64,000 nt of DNA from Amborella trichopoda (taxonomy: Eukaryota; Streptophyta; Magnoliopsida; Amborellales; Amborellaceae): the NCBI RefSeq assembly GCF_000471905.2, contig NW_006500357.1, positions 2,866,330 through 2,930,329 on the forward strand, read 5' to 3'. The first letter of the stretch is position 1. Each line of letters opens with the position of its first letter. Made by a program: the position numbers and the translations under genes. The notes beneath the pieces are model-generated. The model made no database searches and had not been told where the DNA came from. It was given only the letters and a program-made list of their open reading frames with translations. This document shows positions 24,120 through 35,044 of this stretch, one piece after another.

Positions 24120-24498
24120 GTATTGCGGTTTATATTGGTTTAGATTTCATTGGTTTCATTCCACGAAAATTTAATTTTCATATGATTCTTTGCTTATTTG
24201 TATGCTTCTCTCTGATTTTTTAACTCTCTTTAGATGGTTTAATGGGAATTTTACGTTAGTTGAATGAAATGCTTTCTGTATATCTTTATTTCAACTTCTT
24301 TTCCCTTTATTCTGTTTTTTATGCATCTTTTACTGACTTTCATGCTGCTGTCGTTGTCAAAATGCTTTCTGAAAGGCTACCTCATGCAAAATTTTCACCC
24401 TAATTTTCTATTGGAGGCTTTTTATTCTTTTTTATGCGCCTCCTTGTAATGTACATTCTGTTCACAAACTTGAACCCATCTTTTATACCAACTTTCAG
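24120..24498 (+). other. Predicted 5'-UTR intron of CAF1 copy 3
   Basis: GT after 'catctgag' at 24120; acceptor 'ccaactttcag' at 24498. Same length and position relative to the ATG as in copy 2. Confidence 0.65.
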
Positions 24499-24500
24499 TA

Positions 24501-25284
24501 ATGGCCGACGTAATTATCATTGATGTATGGGCTGATAATGTACATGAAGAGTTCTCGAGAATTCGTGACGTTGTTCACCGATATCCTTACATTGCACTCG
24601 ACATTGAATTCCCTGATTTTGTTCATCCCTGTAATTGTCGTGCTGATGCAAGAATCTACTATGGGCATATCAAAGCCAATGTGGATTCCCTCAAACTAAT
24701 ACAACTGGGCCTTACATTTTTTGATGAATCTAGTTCCCTACCAACAAATCAATATGGTCAACAGATAGCCTGGCAAATAAATTTAAGTGACTTTGACCCT
24801 TCCTCGGATCGATATTCAATGGAGGCGATGAATATATTACGTAATTCAGGTATTTGATTTTGAGAAGAATCCCACTAAAGGTGTAACTTCTCAAACACTA
24901 GCTGACTCCCTTGCATCTGCTCGGCTGGTTTCAAACCCTGCTGTTCATTGGGTCACATTTCATGGTACCTACGATATGGCCTATCTTGTCAAGCTTTTGA
25001 ATGGTTGCACTCTCTTGCCAGATGCATTATCGACTTTTCACTCGATGGTTAATAGGATATTTCCTAACTTTTACGATGCAAAGCACATGGTTCACCACCA
25101 TTATGTATGGACAGGGGGTCTTTCGAAACTAGCTAGGGACATGGGGGTACAGAGTTCTGCACTCAATATGCACCAAGCAGGGGCCGATAGCGTGGTTACA
25201 GCCAAGGAATTTTTCGTTCTCAAGAAGCGTGTCATTAAAAGGGGTTGTGTTGGTGAGTGCAACAGATTGCTAAATGGTTTGTAG
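24501..25284 (+). pseudogene. CAF1-type deadenylase, copy 3, +1 frameshift
   Basis: 784 bp against 783 in copy 2, the difference being one extra T in the run at 24853-24855. It creates TGA at 24855-24857 after 'NILRNSGI', and the rest of the protein continues in another frame to TAG at 25282-25284. Motif I reads 'IALDIEFPDF' (D and E kept, T changed to I). The second half keeps 'FHGTYDMAYL' and 'WTGGLSKLARDMGV', with tryptophan where copy 2 has a stop, and 'HQAGADSVV'. More substitutions than in copy 2 fall in the first half, including in normally conserved positions, which suggests relaxed selection. If the extra T is an error, all catalytic residues would be present. Confidence 0.88.
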
Positions 25285-26985
25285 GAGAAAAAGTCATGTC
25301 TCACTATTCTCCCCCTGCCTCCATTTACACGTTTCTCTTCACCCTCCCCTTGTCTTCCATATCTTAATATTCTCCCTATAAATCTTACCTTCTATTTTGT
25401 GTGCTGGTTTTATCTTTCATTTTGGTCCTACTTTTTTTCCCATAACTCAGAATCCTCCCTCTAATTCTATCTCTCTGTTATGTGTGTGTTGTTTTCCATC
25501 TATTTTGATCCTAGTTTGTCGTGCATTGCAAAATGGGGTGTTGGTTTCATATAATAAATTTGTTGAAACGGAAGTTTGGTCACTGTGAATGAAAGGTTTC
25601 TATGTATGGCAATGAATGAAAATTGGAGCTGTTTAGTAGCCTTTTATAAATTGATACTATTGCGAGTGAAATGGAAAGGGTTTGAACAAGTTAAAAGGTT
25701 TTTTAGGTTTTTATAAAGTCTATTTGAGAAAAATGGGGCTAATGGAAAAGTTTGAACAAGTTAAAAAAAATTTGGGAACAATTGAATAAAATCCGAAAGT
25801 GGAGGGGACTAAAATCAAGTATGGGATATGTGAAATGGTTTTCTGTTCCTATATCCTTATCCTTAACTTTTTGTTTTTTTTCTTAATGTTATATTTAAGT
25901 TGGGCAATATTAAAACCTACCAGCTTCCACTATAATGGATGGCAGTCCCAAAAACTATGGAATGTTTTGAAGCGATCATATAAGAAATTAATGACAACAT
26001 TATTTTCAAGGGAGAATTTGTGGTTAGCCCACAACCTGACAACTACAGTGTAGTTCAACAGCCCAGATTGAATCCAGGCCTATCTGACGATCATGAATTT
26101 ATTTCGTAATATAATTTCAATATTTTTATATAAATCGAAATCACGTGAAGTTTTAGGCATTTATTCTTCTCATCAAAACACACCTAATAAAATATTAAAA
26201 AACAATTACAAAAACTAAATTGATTAAAATACCCCTAAAAGTTTCAAAGGTATTTTGATCAATTTATTTCTTATGAATTAGATTTTTAATATTTTTATTA
26301 GATTATCCAATTTTTAAATAATAGACACTCAAAATTTTAAGTGATTTTAGATTTTTAAATTAAAATTCAAATATGAAATGCAATAAAAATTTCAAAATCA
26401 CTGAAGCACTTCATCTTCTACTAGAGACTATAATCCACACTTATTTTCTCAAACTGACCTAGTAGTTCCCATGACCCACAATCTATCACAAGGGTTTATG
26501 ATTGGGCTACCAAAGTTATCCAATTGGTGAAGGGCTACAATCCTATTATATGGATTACAAGTTCCCCCAAAGGAAAAGTCCAAGGTCACACCAATTTGTG
26601 CACACGCATCACATATGATGCTTATGGGGGGTCATTGGTCGAGCCTGGATCTACCTTGCTCGGGCTTCCTCGGGGACTCGGGTTCGATTGACCCCCTCTT
26701 GAACAACCGTCCGACCTCATGAGTGCGTGTGCGGCTCGTGTGCCACGTGCGAATAGGTATGTCCAACTATGAGAGGATTTTAAAGCGATAAAGAGATGGA
26801 CTCGAGCACCTACCTCACCACGGTTTGAGTTCATGGGATAAGCCCAAGCTATTGCCCTCTTAGATAACTGAACAAAAACCCTTTGGTTGTCCAGCAGCAC
26901 GGTTTGAATTTGGCCCCTCTCTAAACCCAACACCTCACCTCAACTCTCACTGAAAAGCTGCTAATGAAATCCAAATATAGTATAC

Positions 26986-28340
26986 TCCTCTTTGGCGTGC
27001 TTTATATGGTTTAATGGTTATAGTTTTGGGGTAGAGTGGTTATAGAAAATAAGATAGAGAGGGAAGAAAGAAGAAACTAAGAATCGGTGAATTAGAACTT
27101 AGTTTAGACTAGAGAAGAAGAAGAAAATGAAGTAGAAGTAGTGAAAGAATGACCCAATGAAATTTGGGCAGTCTCCCAACGTAACTTCTCCTAAGAGGTA
27201 GTATCAGTGACAAATAAAATCACATTGGTACTTGGAGGATTTGGAAAGTGGAGTTATAGGACTGAGCCTATAACTATGTCACTAAACCAAAGAGCCCTCT
27301 AAAAGTGATCAAGAGTGAGAAGAAAGATAAAGAAAAAATAAAAAAAGAGATGAAAGTCTCTCACAACCCAAACACTATGTGACTTGGTGCTTAGAGTAGC
27401 AAAAGGATCAGAACTCTAAAGAAGCTAACTCAGGATGACCCCAACCTGAATAATTGAGTGTAAACGAATCAGTATCTCTTATAACTCGACTTCACTAAAT
27501 GAGTTGGTAGTTAAAGTAGCAATCTGAGAGTTAGAACCCTAGGGCACTATCTGAGGAAGACCACGAATCGAGTGCTTAAGAAGTGGAAGAAGCAGTAAGT
27601 AAGAGAGATAATGAAGAAACAATGAAATAGAAATATAACGAAGTGAATAAGAAGTCAAAACATGACTTAAGAAGAGAATAAGATGATTAAAATGAGAGAA
27701 AGAAGGATGGTCAAGGAATGATGGACCCGCCTATGGTGAGGGTCCGGACTCTAAAGGGATATGAGATAATAGAGGAGTTGAGAGAGAATGAGGAGCAGAT
27801 AGGGCTAGTATGAGATTGCAGGGGAGATAGAGTAATGTGGGAGTAGGCCAGATAAGGGGGTATGAGAGTAGGGCGGATTGGGAGTATGAGAGGGTAAAAG
27901 AGTGGGGCAGATGGAAGGGAGAACAAGAGAGAGATGGATAGGCTAGAGAGAGTGGAGAGGATAGAGAAGATAGAGGAGAGAGATGGATAGGGTATGATGT
28001 GATGAGAGAGGTGGACAAAGGTTAGATGAGAGAGGGACGGATAGAGAAGATAGAGGAGAGAGGGGCGGATAAGCTATGATGAGATGAGAGGGGCAGACAA
28101 AAGTTAGACGAAAGAGAGAGAGAGAGAGAGAGAGACGGATAGGGTATGATGAGATGAGAGGGGCCAATAGTGTGATAGAGGAGAGAGGATGGATATGGTA
28201 TGATAATATGAGGGGGACGGATGGAGGTTAGAGATATGAGGGGCCGAAAGAAGGGAGATAGATTAGGGGTGAATGGAGGAAGAAAGATGAGGGGTGAATA
28301 GAAAGGAGAGAGATTAGGGCTCCGGGCCAGCCCTGTACAG
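26986..28340. repeat. Purine-rich low-complexity block
   Basis: From about 27000 the plus strand becomes A/G-rich, and from 27730 to 28330 it is built of imperfect repeats such as 'gatagagaagatagaggaga', 'gggtatgatgagatgagagg' and 'ggcagacaaaagttaga', with a pure GA run near 28110-28135. The CT-rich minus-strand frames over it (Ser/Leu/Pro-rich) are composition artefacts. Origin unclear. Confidence 0.6.
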
Positions 28341-29940
28341 TACCGGACCTTATCGAGCTTCAAGCCAACCCGAGCCCTGTCCATTGGCAGCCCTACTCTC
28401 GGGTCATTGGGCTTAGCAAAATGGGGAGTGGGCTTCCAGGTTGAGCCCAGAGCGCAGGACTATGGACCCGCTAAAGCTAATCTGAGGCTGACTAGGGCTA
28501 GGGTAGGCCTAGGGGATAATGCTTAGGCCCAATGGGCTACCTTGGCCTAGAATGTGTGCAGGAATTGGTGGACTTGGTGTCTGAGTCACCGCTAACTATT
28601 GACAAGGTGCTGCCTGTGATGCACAGAGTAGGCATAAAGAAAAAGGTAGAAATTGAATTGACCTAATGGACTATGGATAGGCTTACCTAACTAATTAAAA
28701 AGTTTAAAGCAATACTAACTCTGACTGAGTGCCAACATAAGGCTTAACTACAAGTCAACTACGGAAGCAAAGCTTTATTGTTGTGGGTTTCTTTTATGGT
28801 CAAGAATTCTATAGAGAGGTACATGTTTCAGCATCGGCTCACTCCCAACTGTCTTGCCATAAAACTAATGCCTATATGACTTAAGTGTCGGTAAAAACCC
28901 TTTGGATAAGTGCAAATCATGTGTGATAAGGGCATGGAAAAACAACACATAAGTGATCGCAAAAAGTGTGATAAGGTAAGCAAGATTGCGAACAACCCAG
29001 TCTAATGATGTGCAAGATAAAAATAAGGCAAGGAAGAGATAAAGATTAGAGAAATCCTAATCTCTATCAGATAAAGATAAATCAAACACATAAATATCTA
29101 AGCCTAATCTAATTAGATAAAGATCAAAATCTAAATCTTAAACAGAGAAGAACAAGGAAAGATCAAATCTATCCTATCATCTTCTTTTTATTTATTTTCT
29201 CTTTTTTTTTTGTTTATTTTTTGTAATCTACAAGTTACAAAAATAAAAAATAGTGAAAACCATGAAGGACAGAGAGTCGAAACAGAGGGGAAAAAAAAAA
29301 GGGACTGCCAAAAAACATTATGGGGTTTGCACAACACGAGCCACAAAGACATGCATTGTGTGAGTTGATGCGGCTTGCTGCTGGGAGTCACCAAGACTCA
29401 CACGAGTTGGCCCATCTTATACCAGACAGTGGGCCATGGATTGAATTTCAGTGATGTAGACACCCCATTTTTAAACACGGTAAAATTTATTATTTTCCTA
29501 ACCTTAGATAAACCTTTGGACCATACTATCCCAGAAAATCCTTGAACCACATAACACCATAGTCTATGGTCCCCATCATGTTATCCAGTATCCTAACAAG
29601 CTAACGATTTTGAAAATAATTAAAAAAATAAAAATATCATATTTTAATCTAATATTTGGAAGATAATCATTCAGAAGCATGTAAATAACATAAGAATTGG
29701 AAGTTTCAGATTTTGGTCAAATTTGAGATGGACAACACAAAGTGTGTCACCCAGATCTAGTGGGCGACACAAAGTGTGTCGCACAGTCTAGTTGAGCCAA
29801 ATTAACCCTTTTCAACTGCCAACCCAATTCCAAACCAGATTCAGTGAATCGCGACCTTTTGGGCTAGGCCTCCCAGCCCTCTTACCTCCAAAATTTGGTT
29901 TCAATCAGACAGACTAACTTTATTTTGGTAATTATTGATT
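28341..29940. other. No gene recognised
   Basis: Mixed sequence. 28320-28560 is GC-richer with clustered 'gggct'/'agccc' motifs; 28980-29240 is AT-rich. Two 'acacaaagtgtgt' palindromes lie 34 bp apart near 29737 and 29771. No frame carries a recognisable domain. Confidence 0.3.
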
Positions 29941-29944
29941 TTAC

Positions 29945-30312
29945 AAATTTTTTAACTTATAAAATAGCATTTTTGCGACCCTTTGAGGATTAGGTGAAAA
30001 AAAAAAGGTGAGTAAAACCCTAATCTCTGGATGAAACCCGAAGCCTGAAACCCTAGATTATTAGCACAAAATTTTAATTTTACTAGAAATTTGAGTTTCA
30101 ATGTGGGAGTAAAATTTGGTAAAAACATCAAAAAATTCAATGCGACTATTCATAAAAAAACACCCATGTATAATGAGTGTAATCATTAATAAAGGTAACA
30201 AAATATCTTGAACCCTTTTTTGAAGAAATGGGATCAGACCCCCATATATCAGTATTAACCCATGAAACCTATCTTCAACCTTCAACCTTTTGGTCAGATC
30301 CATAACCTTAGT
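29945..30312 (-). pseudogene. Ty1/copia integrase core fragment
   Basis: Reading the minus strand from about 30290: 'NTDIWGSDPISSKKG', then 'YFVTFINDYTHYTWVFF', then after a frameshift 'MNSRIEFFDVFTKFYSHIE'. This is the retroviral-type integrase core of copia elements, with its first catalytic aspartate in 'TDIWG' and the second in 'FINDYT'. The third catalytic residue (glutamate) is not reached. No LTR or other pol domain was recognised next to it, so it is an isolated fragment. Confidence 0.7.
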
Positions 30313-31606
30313 TCAACCAAGCCAAGACTTGGTCAATTCTAAAAAGAGAAAAATGGACGCATGGCGTAAACTCAGTTGCGGTCCTGATATAGGCGAAGTC
30401 TCGAAGTCTCAGGTGTTCCGGGCGAACTAGCTCGGTCAGGTATATATTATTTTGTCATTTCACTGTGTTTTCAGTCATTATAGTTATCTCATTAGATTCT
30501 GAGCAATGTTATCACTTTCTCTTAATATTTTGTGCAAGGAGCGATGTCGACTTTGCGGTTGATCTAAGAAAAATGATCTATTCATATTTGAATAGATCAG
30601 TCCTTAAATCAGAATTCGGTTGATCCCACTTCTTTACCACATTTTTAATAACTAGTTGTTAGTGTCAGATCTAAGGATCTTCATTTGAAGATCTCCCTGA
30701 TTTGTGCTATAAACAAGGGACTTTCTAGATATTTTTGTGGCCTCTATACTTTCTATTTTCTCTGAGAAACACTACTAATATCCACATAAAGCTTTTTATT
30801 GGCTAAATAAATGAATTGGTAGTTCATTTTTATTGGCTAAATAAATGAATTGGTAGTTCAAGATCCCTACATTGGGCGCCAATCTGTTTACGTGCGAATT
30901 TGGACTGATCTCTAAGTAAGATCAACTCAAATTTCTTGTGAAATGAGTTAAATTTTTAGACAGATAGAGAGAGTGGGGTTCACTCAAATTATAGATCTGA
31001 AAACATCACAGAACTTGCAGATTTGATCCTCCTCTAAATCTACTGGCAATGCCAACTACAGATTCCATTTTTTTAACCTTAAAAAGCTTAAATTCTAACT
31101 AGTTTTCCTAAGCATGAAAGTAAACTAAGAGTTACATAAATAAACTAAAATTTAGAAAATAATGAATTTAAAGAAGTAGGGAGATGACTACTTACCTTGG
31201 GAATCTGAAACCCAGAGATTCAGGATCGGAACAGGCCACTCTTGTGCAACTATCTCCTCGGAAGAATGCCTTGGGCTGTTGTGGTTGTTTGAATTTGGGT
31301 TTATTTCCCTAGATTTGGTATTTCTTATATGTGAGATTTACCTAGTGAATTCTAAGAAATGGGAGATGGATTTCTAATGTTTTCTAAGCTCTATTCGTCT
31401 TCCTATAATTTTCTTTGAACTTTGGATATTTTTTAGGGTTTATGGGTGTTTTTTATAATTTTTATAATTGTTTAGGAATTTTCTAGGAGTTTTTCCTAAT
31501 TATCTAGGCTATTTTCCTAATTTTTGGATTTTTTTTGGAATTTCCTAACTATTTTTCAAAATATTTTTGAAAGGTATATTTTACTTATTCTTCAAGATTT
31601 TTATTT
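30313..31606. other. Mostly unannotated; 34-bp tandem duplication at 30793-30860
   Basis: The unit 'tttttattggctaaataaat...' (34 bp) is repeated exactly once. After it, 'gggcgccaatctgtttac' near 30875 resembles an LTR-to-internal junction motif also seen near 6660, but no coding domain supports a retrotransposon. 31400-31600 is T-rich. Confidence 0.4.
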
Positions 31607-31729
31607 GGGAAAATTATGTATATATTCGTTATACTTTCCGTTATTACCAAAATACCTAATACTTTCCGCTATTACTGGAATGTCCGTTTTTTCACGTCAT
31701 AATGAAATTTTTTAAAAAAGATGTTTTTA

Positions 31730-31812
31730 CTCTTTTTCGGTTGTTCAACAATCGAAATGGCTGGAATTTTGGTTGTTCAACAACCAAAACTTTAAACGTT
31801 TCGGTGTTTGAA
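31730..31812. repeat. Left subterminal palindromic repeats of MULE A
   Basis: Degenerate copies of the palindrome TTTCGGTTGTTGAACAACCG(AAA) sit within the left TIR ('ttttcggttgttcaacaatc', 'tttggttgttcaacaaccaa'). Their counterparts in the right TIR at 34298-34405 are better preserved. Confidence 0.7.
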
Positions 31813-32039
31813 AAACCAATATTTTCTCGCAAATAAACAAAACATACATGCATAAAGGAGACTTTTTCTTGATATTTTAGGGTTATTAAAGATTTGTGTC
31901 CCCCAATACAGAATCCTACAAACTTTTCGGTCCCCCAATACATACAATATCCCACAAAGTTGAAGAGTTTGGCTCTATGTCTGGTCTTGATTGGTACCTT
32001 TCTTATTATTGCCTAATATTGTTGATGAATTTTATCACA

Positions 32040-33512
32040 AGTCGAGTAATTCTTGGGTTTTTCAGTACTAGGATGCCGCTCCAACTATTACCTAACTTCC
32101 TCTTTTCTTCGAACCTGGTCATCAACTGTATCCTTAATTCTTCACACGTTGCAATGATCGGCTTTTCTCGAGCAGATAAAACTCAAGCATTGAATAACTC
32201 AGTTATGTAAGAGGTAAGATGATTGTATCTTGCTCTTGGAAAATAGGCATCTGCCCAAGATTTAGGAGGGATATTCTTAATCCATTCATATGCTTTTGGG
32301 TCGGCACATTGTATATCAAACATTATTGTTTCAAACCCACCAATGGTCGCTTTGAGGGCAGCCTTTCAATACAACATCAACATTACTTCAGTATTTGCTG
32401 ACTTCTTTATAAAGCGCTTGAAGTTCTCTCTCATATGTCTCATGTAGAATGTTGGAAAACATGTGGGAAAACATTTTTCTATTGCTTCTGGCAGGTTTTT
32501 CTATCGATCTGATACAATAGTTCAAGCAAGCAGATTAGGAAACTCATTCTAGAGCTCACTCAGTATATTTAAGAACCAATACGAACTCTGGTAGTTATCA
32601 TTCTCAACCACTGTAAATGCCATTGAGAAGAGCCCATTATTTTCATATACGATAATGACGCACAATAATATGCCTTGATAGTTTCCTTTTAAGAATAAAT
32701 GTCTCATCAATACCCATTAGTGACCTGCATCCATTAACAAAATCCATGATGCATGGACGAAAAGCAATAAACAGTCAATTGAACCTGCCTTCATATATGT
32801 GGATACGAACCCCGGTTCCAATGTTGGTTCTTCGGAGCTTCTCCATATGTAAGGGGAGGTCATGGTATTTTTGTTCATGTGATATATCTATCATCTCTCT
32901 AGCAACTTCTTTTCTCCACCGAGCTTGCATGTTGGAAAGCCTGACACCGTGATGGCGTTGGACATCCTTTATAATGTCTTTCGCTTTTTTTTGTTGGTCA
33001 ATAATGCCGGTTTTAATTGTTTTTGCCACCCAATCACTATGAGCTATTGGTGATGGACCCTCCCCATTGGACCAGTACATATGTGCTCCTTAACCATGGA
33101 CTTCACTTTTAAGTATGTCGTACTACCAACACGTAAGCATCGCACTTGCCATGTGCATCCCTCTGACTTACAACTTACCCACACCCGCCCCCCTTCGCTT
33201 TTGTCAAACTTCATAATAAAATTATTGTGGGCAGCAAAATCAACCAGATGATACACCTATATCATCACTTACATTAATCAATTCAAGGCCATTAGATAGG
33301 CTTGTGTTGTGGTACATAATACTCAATTTGTTTGGATCACACGATGTTAAATTTTCAAAATAACTTTTTAGTTCCTCCAAGGAGCTATTTCCATTATATT
33401 TCACAACCTTCAATTTTTCCCATTTATAAACAACATGTCCGTCCTTTGGATTCGTCTCAAATGACCACCCATATCGAAATACCAGTTGCACTCCCTCGAT
33501 AACCATTGTCAA
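32040..33512 (-). pseudogene. MULE transposase remnant, copy A
   Basis: The MuDR-type order is readable on the minus strand. N-terminal part: 'GVQLVFRYGWSFETNP' (33240-33512). DNA-binding MuDR domain: 'HLVDFAAHNNFIMKFDKSE', then 'CTWQVRCLR' (33044-33256). Linker: 32775-33080. MULE catalytic domain: 'GNYQGILLCVIIVYENN' and 'LFSMAFTVVENDNYQSS', with 'TIVSDR' and 'HMRENFKR' further on (32790 to 32400). C-terminal part: 'LSAREKPIIATCEELRIQLM' near 32150. There are at least three frameshifts and several stops. About 410 bp present in copy B (56236-56646) are missing near 33245, which removes the start of the MuDR domain. The C-terminal SWIM zinc finger is not found; the reading runs into the TIR. 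Confidence 0.8.
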
Positions 33513-34297
33513 TGCTACTTTATTAAATGAATACCAAAATTTATGTTACAAAAAATCAATACAACAAGGAATACAAAAAATTTGCATATATCTAACTAAT
33601 TTAGGGTTCATAAAATGTGAGTTTTACACAATAGATCAAAATAATGTACTACTAAAAAAGGCAATTACTCAATAAACACCAAAAAACAATTATTATTAAT
33701 ACAAACACAAAATAAACAACAAATATTAATACACACACAAAACAAACAAAAAATATTTATACAAACACAAAATAAACAACAAATATTAATACAAACACAA
33801 AATAAACAACAAATATTAATGCAAACAAACAACTTGAACAATATTTACCCAAAACATCAAATATAATATAGTGTACTACTATATATATCAACATAAAGTA
33901 ATACTAAATAATCGATTGTTCAATAAACTACCCAAAACAACAAATATTAATACGAACAACAAATATTTATACAAATAAACAACTTCAACAATATTTATCA
34001 AAAAAAATTTATTAATCAACAATACACAATAAATAGTAATACAAAAAGATAATATTGTATTAATTGTAACAAAATTCGTCAATAGTATTAGGCAACAGTA
34101 AGAAAGGTACCAATCAAGACCACACAGAGAGCCAAACTCTTCAACTTTGTGGGATACTATATTGTATTGGGGGACCAAGAAGTTCACTGGAAACTGTATT
34201 GGGGGGCACAAATTTTTAATAACCCTAAAATATCAAGAAAAAGCCTCCTTTATGCTTGTATGTTTTGTTTATACACGGGAAAATAATCAGTTTTTCA

Positions 34298-34405
34298 AAA
34301 ACCGAAATGTTAAAATTTTTGGTAATTGAACAACCAAAATTATAGCCATTTCGGTTGTTGAACAACCGAAATTCCAGCTATTTCGGTTGTTGCACAACCG
34401 AAAAA
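34298..34405. repeat. Right subterminal palindrome array of MULE A
   Basis: At least three near-perfect inverted repeats of about 20-24 bp, built on CGGTTGTTGAACAACCG, follow one another with 10-15 bp spacers ('attccagcta' and similar). Element B has weaker versions at both ends (51800-51890, 57585-57700). Such subterminal arrays are typical places for transposase binding; here that role is inferred. Confidence 0.7.
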
Positions 34406-34538
34406 GGGTAAAAACATCTTTTTTAAAAATATTCTTTATAAAGTGAAAAAAAGGGCCATTCTAGTAATAACGGAAAGTATTAGGTATTTTGGTATTACGA
34501 AAAGTATAACGGATATATATGTAATTTCCTTTTTATTT

Positions 34539-35044
34539 TAGGGAGTATTTATAGGTTTAGGTGAGTGTTAGAGTTGAAAATATTAGAGCTAATCTTAAAG
34601 TCCTAATTTGATTGGGAAAAGGGCAATTTTGGGATTTTCAAAATTTTCCGCTAATTTCACCAACTTAAAATCTTACCAAAAATAAGATTCTAGAAGGCCA
34701 TCATCATGTCCAAACTCATCGGGCTACACACGGCACGACAACTCGAGCGACCCATGGACTCCGCGGGCACACGACCCAAAATAATTTGTGCTAAGGGACT
34801 GTTCTATCATTTAGACAAGACAATCTTCCCCAAGCCTTAACTCCCGAACGATATGTCTGCTTTTGATGATTTGTGAACCATTGGGAAGCTCTAGGGGTCT
34901 ACAATTTGGAATAGGTTTCAGATGGTTTTGAGATAATTCTTATGGGTCTAGGTTCATTATGGTTTGCTAGGATTTATTTAATCCTTAGGATTTAGAATTT
35001 GAGGCTTTTAGGAATTCCCTTAGCAAGAATTTCTAAGGGGATGT
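34539..35044. other. No feature recognised
   Basis: Spacer between the MULE target duplication and the copia remnant. A short GC-richer patch near 34700-34770 has no recognisable motif. Confidence 0.25.

Larger units (their letters stand above)
23829..26985. repeat. Segmental duplication unit 3, 3'-truncated
   Basis: Begins 'gatgcgttatcgggctctta' with the CAF1 upstream region, then leader, intron, CAF1 copy 3 and the flank. It follows unit 1 order up to the equivalent of about 3875 and ends near 26985, where unrelated sequence starts. It lacks MITE family A and has only one copy of the flank repeat, so it appears to preserve the simpler arrangement. Confidence 0.85.
31607..34529 (-). mobile_element. 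Mutator-like element (MULE) copy A, 2.9 kb, with perfect 9-bp target duplication
   Basis: Terminal inverted repeats of about 430-460 bp (31607 to about 32040, and about 34070 to 34529): GGGAAAATTA on the left, TAATTTCC on the right. The 9 bp TTTTTATTT lie directly outside both ends (31598-31606 and 34530-34538), the duplication length expected for Mutator insertions. The interior holds one degenerate transposase on the minus strand. Compared with the related element at 51665-57817 it lacks the whole plant-mobile-domain segment. Between the transposase start and the right TIR lies an AT-rich array of about 32-bp units ('aaataaacaacaaatattaa'). The intact target duplication and TIRs show a complete insertion that later decayed. 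Confidence 0.88.

Noticed and set aside
27711..28384. Overlapping Ser/Leu/Pro-rich minus-strand frames
   Set aside because: They are translations of purine-rich low-complexity DNA in several frames, with no domain.
32746..32952. Plus-strand frames inside MULE A and MULE B (for example 31896-32210, 54948-55220, 56134-56403)
   Set aside because: They are antisense shadows of the minus-strand transposase reading.
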